Positions 52,687 through 62,800 of a stretch of 64,000 nt of DNA are shown in pieces. The notes below the pieces were generated by a model. The model ran no database searches. It saw only the letters and a list, made by a program, of their open reading frames with translations, and had not been told where the DNA came from. How positions within the stretch are numbered: the first letter of the stretch is position 1; each line of letters starts with the position of its first letter. Origin of the DNA: Alitta virens (lineage: Eukaryota; Annelida; Polychaeta; Phyllodocida; Nereididae); contig OW028578.1 in the NCBI GenBank assembly GCA_932294295.1, positions 41,060,537 to 41,124,536 on the forward strand. Reading direction: 5' to 3'. A program made the position numbers and the translations under genes.

Positions 52687-52967
52687 ACTTTTCTACTCAG
52701 GATAATCTTTTTGGTGCCGGACGTTTGTTAAAATGGCGGATGTTTTATAACTATATCTTTGTACATTGTCTTTGATGGATTTAAGGTGGGGATTTTGGGA
52801 AAATATATGAAGATGTTAATTGTATTGAACCTGCAAGGAACTCTAATTTAAGAGTTCCTAACAAAGACTATTGCATGGGAGGTGCGAGTTTCTCCTTCTG
52901 TGAAATTTTTCAACTTGAAACTCCCGTTTTGTATTGAAGATCATGATTGGAGTATGAGAGTCTATAA

Positions 52968-52973
52968 AATAAA
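52968..52973 (+). terminator. Candidate PDE9A polyadenylation signal
   Basis: AATAAA about 280 bases after the PDE9A stop codon, in AT-rich sequence ahead of a MITE at 53145. It is the first canonical hexamer noted after the stop. Confidence 0.55.
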
Positions 52974-53144
52974 TAATAATACTTTTTTTTTGCTGAGAAC
53001 TATATAAGACTTGTGTTATGCCAAAAAGAAAATTGCCAATTCCAATGTTGTATAAATGTCTCTAATGAAGCCCAACAATTATGACAACCGGATAAATTAA
53101 GAAAAAAAAATTAACTTTAAATAATAAAAAATTGATATGGAAAA

Positions 53145-53434
53145 AGTGCAGTATAGCGGACCCAAATTTATGACCATATTTAGCGACCTCGTTGCTTGGC
53201 TTATGACGTAAAATGCTTGAAATCAATGTATGACGTCACAAACGATGGTGGATTTCATTTCATAGTAAGACATTGTTTATAACTATTATTTTCTCGGGGG
53301 CTCCTGCCCCCAAATTCCCCACTACAATACACAAACATGTGTGTCAGCACAAAATGTGGCCAAAAATAGTGATATTTTTTAATATTTCATGGCCGCCATT
53401 TATGGGCATAAATTTGGGTCCGCTATACTGCACT
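53145..53434. mobile_element. MITE with 28-bp perfect terminal inverted repeats
   Basis: A 290-bp element starting AGTGCAGTATAGCGGACCCA and continuing AATTTATG; the right end 53407-53434 is its exact inverse. AT-rich interior with GGGGGCTCCTGCCCCC. Perfect ends suggest a recent insertion. In the PDE9A 3' flank. Confidence 0.92.
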
Positions 53435-53866
53435 AAACCCATTGATATAAAGGCAGCATCCATTTTATATTACAAGCTTGCTCTTCCGAAATCTGTGATT
53501 AAATTTCAGTAATTTTCAAGAATTAGGTCCATGTCGATATTAAGACCACTTCAAAGAATCCTGATGGTGGTCATAATTGTCGGGTTACTGTGTATTTAAT
53601 GAAGTATAAGACAGGATAACTGCTATTTATTGCCAAAAAAAAATACAATTAAATTATGATATGTGAAGTTATTCATGAATTTTTATTTACTGAAATGTGA
53701 AGTTATTGACGTTTTTATTTACTGTCATAAATTTTTCGATGAAAGTAGAGTCATATAGCTGCAGACCAGGGTTAACAGATTGCCCGGATATATTCATATT
53801 TACAGTAGTTCAGGGAAACTTATACTGCCCATTCCAGTAAAATTTTGAAAACTGTTTAACTTGTGA

Positions 53867-54064
53867 GGGCTGTTCCATTTAAAAACAGAGGGGGGGGGGG
53901 GGGTGGCCTGAAAAATGTTGTGACATCCCCCGCTTTTTTTGTTACATTAAGATATTATGAAAATACTGGTTAACCCTCCCCCGATATCAGTTTTCCCCAG
54001 ATATCTGAAAAAAATCTTCTAAGTCCACCCCCCCCCCCCCCTTTTATTTAAATGGAACAGCCCT
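53867..54064. mobile_element. GGGCTGTTCC foldback element, copy 3
   Basis: AGGGCTGTTCCATTTAAAAA and the matching ATTTAAATGGAACAGCCCT; G-tract 14 and C-tract 14 near the arms. Confidence 0.9.
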
Positions 54065-55004
54065 AAATGGTTTCATTGTCACAAAAGTAAAAGAATTGAA
54101 TCAATTGACTTAGTTTGCTCAGCAAATTATTAACGCAGCGTTGTAAAGGTTGTTTGTATATTGACCTCGATTTTAATTCAATTTTAACTACAGTAGTGAA
54201 ATCAGTTGACAATTTTTACTCCGTTTTACCTTATTTGTTGCTCGATATAATTGTGCCCTACCTCATTAAAATTCAGGTTAGAGTGGTTTTCAAAATGCTG
54301 CATCAAACATGACAGAAATATATTCTTCGTGATATAGTGAAAAGCGCCAATCTAATGTATCGTAAATAGTGAACTCGCATTGTAATAAATAATTCCACTG
54401 GTCAGGGATAGGGTTAGAGGTTACTTTTCAGTGCAAGTGCCAAAAATTATTGCTGGGATAAAATTGTGTTATATTTCTTTACTTTTATCAAATGGATGTA
54501 ATGCATACATAAAAGATATTTCTGTTTTACCAGTGAAATTGTTGCAGTATTAAGTAAACAAATACTGATACCATTAAATGTAGGTACTGTATTTATTGAC
54601 TATTTTATTTCTAACAGAATATCTTTAAGTTTAAGTTTAATGAAATATAGCATTCCTTAAAGACAAATCTAGAATAATAAGTAAACTAGACAGGTTTTTC
54701 ATATACTATTAAAATAGACATTGCTTTCATCAATCGAATACCATACATCATCTGAGTTCATCTCACTGACCTAATTACTTTATCACTTAATTAATACGTT
54801 CGGCTGCTGGTACTGTTCGTACAACTGATAGCCCATTTCAGAGTAGTTTTACAGATAACACTGTTCTTGTATCATCGTCATAACATTTCAGTTTTGTGAA
54901 TCGTCCAGAATATTAATTGGGGCATTTTTTGTTTTGTACGATTATTATTTTGTTCATTGGTAAACACCACTGTATAAATCAAATGAATATTTTATTCTTG
55001 TTAT
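54065..55004. other. Intergenic, no gene seen
   Basis: AT-rich, all frames short; no repeat family recognised. Confidence 0.5.
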
Positions 55005-55211
55005 GGGCTGTTCTATTTAAAAGTGCGGGATGAGGGTAAACCAAGATTTTTAGACCCCCCCCCCCTTTTACCCCTACCTCCTTTTTTCCTAAATTTACAT
55101 ATTAAGAAAACCCTGGTCAACCACCCCATTCTTTTTGGAGAAACCCCCCCCCCCCCTTACCTTTTTCCAAAAATCATCCTGTGCACCCCACACTTCTAAA
55201 TGGTACAGCCC
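55005..55211. mobile_element. GGGCTGTTCC foldback element, copy 4
   Basis: GGGCTGTTCTATTTAAAAGT and the matching TAAATGGTACAGCCCA around C-tracts. Diverged arms. Confidence 0.86.
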
Positions 55212-55639
55212 AAGATTGTTTACTTGTTAATTGTGGAAATATAATAATGTAAAAAAGCTGGTCTTTCTATAACAATGTATTGTACAGTTAACTAAGTATG
55301 TGTAATGCTGGGATTGCTGGGGATTGGGTGTTTGATAGTTGATCTGAAAATGGATTTTGTGTCTATGAATCGTATTGTTTTGTTACCAGTGAATTGCTAC
55401 GTTTTTTGAGTGAAATTTGGAGTTCTGGAGTTATTGCATTTTTAAAGAATGAAATGAATGATTATTCTTGCCTACTTGAGTTGGATCTTTATTTAGTGTC
55501 ATTTGGGATGCTAGATTTATAATATTGACAAATTAGTGTCAGAATGTATTATACAGGGCCACCATAGGCCTACACAACTGTTCCAGAGCTTGGAATTGCT
55601 GTGGAAGCGAATCTTTTTGCCGAACAAAATGAATATCAG

Positions 55640-55790
55640 TTGCATGAGATGTAAATTGGAGGTGCCTTGTACTCGAGTCTATGCTGAGGCAGGTAAAAGA
55701 CCCCATCCATGGGGTAAGTGTGTAACATTGTGTGGTCGCATAAGCTGGTTAAGCTTCAGACCAGTAGCATCCAGACATTGACATTAAGAT
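55640..55790 (+). mobile_element. SINE-B copy (B1), internally deleted
   Basis: GCATGAGATGTAAATTGGAG, CTGAGGCAGGTAAAAGACCC, GTAAGTGTGTAACATTGTGT, then a deletion to GTCGCATAAGCTGGTTAAGC. Confidence 0.78.
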
Positions 55791-56342
55791 GCCTCAAAAT
55801 AGATGGCTCAAAGCACTGGTTTGCTGGTGGCGCTCATTTTGGCAATTTCATGGGGGTGGTGGGTGACGGAAGGTCAGACTTTGAACCCACAAGTAATTTG
55901 GTAGTAAGCACCTTAACCATTAGGCTAGTTAATGGTGCAGGATCGATATTCCAAATTACGACATGCATAATCATGATAATATAGGACAACTGAAATTTGA
56001 AAAGGAAATTTAGAGGATATTCATTGAATAATCACATTTTATTCAAGTATATATTTTTTTAACTCAAAAGAGGGTCACCAGTGACTATTCAGGTTAAGTG
56101 GAATTTATCTTTTGGGTCCAACTGTAATGAGAGCTGATGGAACACTCGAAATAGAGGGCGCCACATACAAGGAGTGACAATACTGACCTCTGGTGGCAAT
56201 CCAACTTTACCAGCCAAATACACATATAGCTATCTATGTATTCCTGCTAGACTTTGATGCTTATCTAATGAATTGAATTGAGTTACCCACATACAAGATA
56301 AATGTATGCACCTATAGCTAACACATATTACTATCTCCAATA

Positions 56343-56613
56343 TACAGTTAGTTTCATTAAAAATTGCCCATCATATTGAAACTAGACAAAGCTGTCATAG
56401 CTGGCTACTCAAAACCGGATCTAAAAGTACATATTTATGATATATTTGATTAATTTCTTACATTTACCAAGGTTTGTATTTAAGCTGATTATTACCCATA
56501 GAAGTGGACAGAAGCAGCTGACTTTAGCATGTTTAGACCACAGCCAGGTACAGGTCGCTACAGACAGCTAGACGGTCGACCGTATTTTATGAAACTAACT
56601 GTACATGTACACT
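56343..56613. mobile_element. CAGTTAGTTTC-family MITE
   Basis: Ends TACAGTTAGTTTCATTAAAA and TTTTATGAAACTAACTGTA. Interior as in 47884-48202. Lies about 160 bases past the REV1 stop. Confidence 0.86.
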
Positions 56614-56746
56614 GTCGTGAAATCTTACAGCTTCCAGAATAATGCTCAGTTGCAGATCACACTGTCACAAAAACCCTCGAAAAACTATAATAACAATGAA
56701 GATGAAATATGACTGAAAAAAGATGCAGTTTTATAAATTTTTTAAT

Positions 56747-56752
56747 TTTATT
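56747..56752 (-). terminator. Candidate REV1 polyadenylation signal
   Basis: AATAAA on the - strand only about 25 bases after the REV1 stop, followed by AT-rich sequence. If used, the 3' UTR would be very short. A later signal cannot be excluded. Confidence 0.45.
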
Positions 56753-56776
56753 TTTCAAAAATATACAAAACAAAAT

Positions 56777-56885
56777 TCATAATTTCAATGGAGCACCATG
56801 AAAAGCTATCACAATATTTTGCGTCTTTGCGACAATATTATCAAGGCAGTTAGTCCAGGCAGGCATATTCTTACGAGAAATAAAT
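56777..56885 (-). CDS. REV1: REV1 last exon
   Basis: A 109-nt exon after acceptor CTTTTCAG. It reads FISRKNMPAWTNCLDNIVAK, then TQNIVIAFHGAPLKL and stop TGA (56779-56777). Matches the terminal helix and tail (LDNVQVVLQQTYGSTLKVT) of vertebrate REV1. Confidence 0.93.
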
Positions 56886-59800
56886 CTGAAAAGTGTAAAA
56901 AAAAAAATTTTAAATAATGAGAATAAGACTTCACAAGTATGATGGTAAAAATATGAATTACTCTACACATTATTTTCAATATAGCCAGACTTAATTATGA
57001 CTCATTGAGATGATTTTATAAATTAACAATACAGATGAACCTCAGGATTAAGACCGCCTCTTGGGAATCACCAAATTGTTAATAAATTGTGCATAATTTT
57101 CTTCATGCTTAAATGAGAGACAGCTTATGCTTGATAACCAGGTAATTAAGATAAGGGTTTTTGGGTACCATACAATTACTAAAAAAGCCGTTATTTTCTT
57201 AGTGTTTCTCAAAATGTGATTGTAGTTCAGAAAAATCTAGTTTATACTAACCTTAATAAAAATTTAAGAACAAGATGACAAACGTCTAAGTATTTTTCTT
57301 GGATAAGTTGGTTGAGATATTGTATCACTTGATCAGAGTCGTCATTGTCTGGTTCTAAAAAAAGGGCAAAATAATTATAAATCAGAAGTGATGCTGATGT
57401 CTTTCAAAGAAAAACACACTCAAAAACAACTCATGTAAGGATAATTCCCATGAATTAGGACATCTTAAGTTAGTTTCTAGCGGTGACTTCTTTACCGTTA
57501 GAAGAATTGATCCATTCTGTAAGAAGGGACTTAACGGCAGGGAGTTCTGTAGCACCGCAAAGGTCCGGAGGTTGGTGAACCCATACAGTGCCGATGTCAT
57601 CTTGGGGTGCAGGTGCCTGAAAGATAAGACCAGATGTTAAAGGGTACCTAATGAAAGTTTGTACTTAAACTCGGGTTTGATATGATTTTAAGCCAATTAA
57701 AAGTGCAATTTGCACCACCGTCCAAAATGCTGGGGGCCACCATTATTACACACGGCACGCAAGACCGTGACGTCACTTATGTCCTATAAGTCAAGAATAC
57801 ACAGCTAGGCAATACGTATTCAGCCATACGAATCAATTCATGATCCTGTAGATTGCAATCCGTTACATTGTTCATTGCAATTATGACAAGAAGAGATAGC
57901 ACAACAACATAAAGGGTGTTAATTGTTAATTGTGTTAATTGTAATTTCTTGGGAATACACAGGATATTTCATTACCAGTGCACATAAACAAGTTATGAAA
58001 AGCATGGAATTGTTTCTATGGACCCAAGCTAACATCTGAGAGGTAAAGTGCAAAAGGGGTTAGTTCCCCTTTAAGATCATATAAGACATGGAAATGAAGC
58101 CCTCCAGCTAAGACAAGTTCTTCCCACTCACGAGGGTTGATTGATGAAATGAAAGAGAGGGGGAGCCATGGTTACCCATTTATCATGTTCACCCCATGTT
58201 ACATGGTCTGGAACTTAGTCGGCTTATAAGACCAGCTGCCAGAGGCAGATGTAATGATGAGATGGCTTTACTAAACTTTCTGATTCTTATACTTGTCAGT
58301 GCATCATTAACAAGATAGCATTGTTCATTTATAAATTAAGTGGGTGACACTAGGTCATGACATTACCAGAAGAAAATAACACAACCCACGGGCAAACATA
58401 CGTTTCAATAAATATATTTTCTGAACAGATATAAACTAAATGATAAGATGTGTCAAATATACATTATAATGCACTAAAATACTGCTGCTAGGATGCACTT
58501 TGCTTCAGCCAATCAGAGTCAAGAGTGGGAACCTATTCAGCCAATAGAGTCTTTTCACTGAATAGCCCTGAATTCAGCAGGACATAAGTCTTTCCTCTCC
58601 TCTTCTTACTCATTTTGCTTTTCAGACACAGTAGGTAATAACTAACTGATTCCATAAATATAACTTTCTCAGAAAAATAACAAAAATCAACCAAATGATA
58701 AAGTGTCAAGCATACATTAATAAATGCACTAAAAATGCTGCTGCTAAGATGCACTTTGCTTCAGCCAATCACCTTCAAGGGCGGGAACATTTTCAGCCAA
58801 TAGAATTGCAGTATTCTGTCATAGCCACCTGATGGAAATACAGAGAACCTTCTATGAAAATCCATTATACAGGATATATATTCAATGAGATTAATCTACC
58901 TGTTTCTGTGGCGTGTTGCTCCCTGCACCATCTGATCCTGGTTTCTTAGGACTCAGCATTTCTGTTAAAGCCATTCTTACCCTCCCACGTGACCCTCTAG
59001 ACCCCCGACCTCTCGACCCACGACCTCGTGACCCAGTTGCTTTTCCTGGCGATTTCCTGGGTGACTTAGCCATTATCATCTTCTGAGGACTACGGCCCTG
59101 TATATAGTGTAATAGCATTAGTAAAAGATTTTCGTTTTTACAACAATTTCATCACATATTACATTGATTTCAATTCAACTTGAGGTGGTCCTGACTTGAC
59201 CAAATTTTTTAATCATATATATGTAAGCCACAATTTAATCACATTATAGATATAGGATATTTTCAAACTGAAAATAAGTACAAATTTTTTTGTTGTTGCG
59301 ACAGTGTTTTTCTAATACAAAAGAACAGAATATCATGAAAAATACAAAAACAAACACATACTGCAGCCATCAAATTGTCAAAAGTCTTGAAGGGAGATGT
59401 TGCCGGCGAACTTTTTGGTTTCTCGGATAAATCTTTCGATGACCCAGATATTGTTTCTTTTGATTTTCTTTCTGTTGCGTAGGCATTTTGAAGTTCATTC
59501 CTGAGTTCTGCTGGAAGTGCATCCAGAAAAGTGGGATCAATCTGGGAAATAAAGGAAGGAGGAAACATCTATAAAATTTACAAACATCAAAAAAATTTCA
59601 TACGGAAACATCACCACATATACAAATACCGAAAATCTTGACAGCCCAATCAGATAACCACAAAAAGTTCATGTTCGATGGTACATTTGGATGCCTCTTC
59701 ATTACCCCTATACAATTTTTAAACAACCTCCTGTCTTAACCAGCCAACTTGGCCGATATAATTCCCTTGGGTGACTGTTTAATGCAGGTTTGACTGTAAT

Positions 59801-62800
59801 ATGTCGCAGTATCATTACCAGTTTGTGTGACCCCCTACAGAGACCCTTGGCTTTTAAGGGGTTCTCCCCAGCCAGCTACTGTCATTTATCAGGCTATAAT
59901 ACAATACATTTTGGAAAGTTAAAGACAAAAGAAACAAATCATTGGGTGCGTCACATAGTATATGTTCCTGAAAGTCTGCATCTATATCTGCGAGCGTAAG
60001 GCTAGACAGCTTTACGACGATACGTAAGACAATTCATTATACCTGAGAATATGCGGGCAGTGGTACAATGGGATCATGATCAAGTCCTCCATTTCCCTCC
60101 GCTATGGGTAATACATCTCTGTCGTTTGAGTCTTCATCATCACTGCCACCAGGTGTTAGTATCTGACCTATCTTCAGCTCAGCTGACCAATGAGAACACC
60201 CAGGTTCTTGGCTGTTATGAGTGGTGACACCACGAGATGGAACCATCTGTGTTTCTTTATTGACACTAGAGGGTTCCCCGAGTTGTTTCATCCTCGCTTG
60301 CTTTTTGCTTCTTTGACGTTTCATATCATTCAAGACTTGTTTTCTGATATCTTCCGGAAGTTCTCCCAGGACTTGAGGGTCAATCTGTGGTTCAGAAAAA
60401 GAACAGAAAAAGAATTAACCAAATTTAATATAAAATTGCAAGAAAATTATACTTCGTTTACAAATATTCCAATAGGTAGTAATTTTTAACACAGTAAAAC
60501 TCAATCGTACTTTATTCTCAACAGCATTCCATTGGAATGATTCCAATAGGTTGCACTTCTCAACATAGCATTTAAAACACTGAAAAGTATATAAGTATTC
60601 TCTTTAGCTGCTCCATAAATGTGCTCTTCAGACAGACAATATTGTTTATTGACCAGAGAGACACAGCACATACACAGGCATTACAAACGATCAAGTATAC
60701 AATACGAATACTACAAATTATATAGAAGAGTAATTCTGGTCGGGGGACACTCATTAAGTCAGAGGGACTGACGCTATGACAAGGGCCCTCCTTGTGAAAC
60801 AATCTATGTGTGGCTGGGTGGGTGATTAGGGCTTTACGTCCTGTTGGGCTAAATAGGACAGGCAGGGACCATGACAATGAGATGAAGGATGTAACAGCCA
60901 TCCAACTTAGGTTCGACTGGGAATTGAACCCGGGATCACAATCTATGTGTGAGAGTCAGCATTATATTTATACCACAGACAGAAACCTAGGAACCCTATG
61001 TTGACAACTTGACACACATAGACAGTGCAGCTATTTTATTAATGTCACAAAATTTTTAATAAGAAATTAACCTGTGATGGAGAAAAGAAGAACTCATCAT
61101 CCTGTTTCCTGACTTCTCTCACAGGTGTCACTGCAGTCGTAAACAACCCCTGTTGGCTGCTGAAGGAACTAGATAGATCGGGTAAAGCTGGGAGAGGAGG
61201 TAGACTTGTATTCAAACTAAACAAAAGGGAAAAATAAACAATATTTAGAACACTAGAAAAACAGTCAAATCTAAAAACCAGTTAAAAACATATTTGAATA
61301 TATAATGAAACTGGTGTTAGGAAACTTACTTGTCAGTCTGATAAGCGTCATAATTTTCTTCCGGATGAACGTCATCTCTTACTTCATTTACAGAGTCTTC
61401 TGAAACATCCCTATCTGGCGTCAGCTCTTTTCCTTTTGAAGGAGTTGTGTTACAACCTTTTAAAGGAGATGAATTTTGCAGTCTTGTGGAATTGACTGAC
61501 TTTGTTTGATCTTTCTCCTTTTCGTCATTCTTGGGTAATTTTGTAGCGAAGTTCAAAATACTTTGCATCCCCGGTGCATGCGTCGGACGTTGGCCAAGAG
61601 TGGCGGATTCTAGTTTGCTTCCCTGGATACCAATCTGCAAAAACCAAAATGCAATTAAGAATTGAAACACCCATTTGCTTTTCAGCAACATTTCTTAGAC
61701 CGGAAAACTACAAATGCACAGCTTTGATTGTACAGTGCAATTTGGTCTCCAAGACCACCTCACTAATAACTTAGTATTAAGACGACCTACTAATTTATTG
61801 AACAGTTATCAAATAATACACAATATTGTCAATCAATAAGAAATAAACTGACATACTCCTCTCAGATCTTCGACTTCGACCTTCAAATTCTTCAGCATGA
61901 TAATGACCTCCCTCGCGATGATTTCCGGACTGTCTGTCGCAAGCGGTAAGGTGACTGATTTTGCGACATTATCGCAAATACCATGTCCTGAAAATGTGGA
62001 AATAGGCAGATCCTCCTTGAGAAAAATTTGTTACAGTAAATTCATTGATTGTCAAAATTATCTTTTTCAAACAATAGGAGCAGATGTTGAAGAACTACTA
62101 TAACAATCAACGTAAAAATCATTTCAGAGATTAAACCAGTGTGGTCTCCAAATTATGTTCACAAAAGATAATACACAGAAAACACACTGCATAACATGTA
62201 AATATGTATATTAAACACACAACTAAATATTTATGACAATCAAAAGTAAATACTAAAATACCCAAGAACTTGGCAGTTTCCTTCGGGGCATCGGGACTGC
62301 GGATTTTAAGCTTCAAGGTGAATGTTTTTGCCTTAACTTTGATCTTAGCCATCCTGTTGTGGACTTCTTGGGCAAGGTCTTCGAGGAATTTTGTTGCCTC
62401 ACATTCCTGTAAAAGAGCAAAACATTACAGCTATTATATGTCATCTTTGCACCAATTATGGGGCTTCAATGTACTTTAGAAAAATATCACTCTCTCTCCC
62501 CACCTCTCATCGATTATCAAAAATAATAGAAAGAAAAAAAAATCAGGGCATTTTTGTTGGGTTTCCAAAAACGAGAGATTTCGATGTGAACAAAAACTTT
62601 CTCGAACCGTTTTTCATGAGACGGTCGATCAGAAAATAAAAAAAATCCCCAGAAAGTGTTTTTTTCTTCATAAATTAACACAGGTGATGTGATACTTTGA
62701 GATGCAACACACATATTTGCCCAGACAATTGTTGATTTATTAATGAGCGGCACTGCAAAAGTTTGGCCGGCGGTGTCGAGAAACGAAAGATCAAAAAACC

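Noticed and set aside
57382..57600. 72-codon - strand ORF
   Set aside because: Wrong frame over a REV1 exon; the exon 57496-57616 is read in another frame with correct phases.
60190..60489. 99-codon + strand ORF
   Set aside because: Antisense shadow of the REV1 UBM1 exon.
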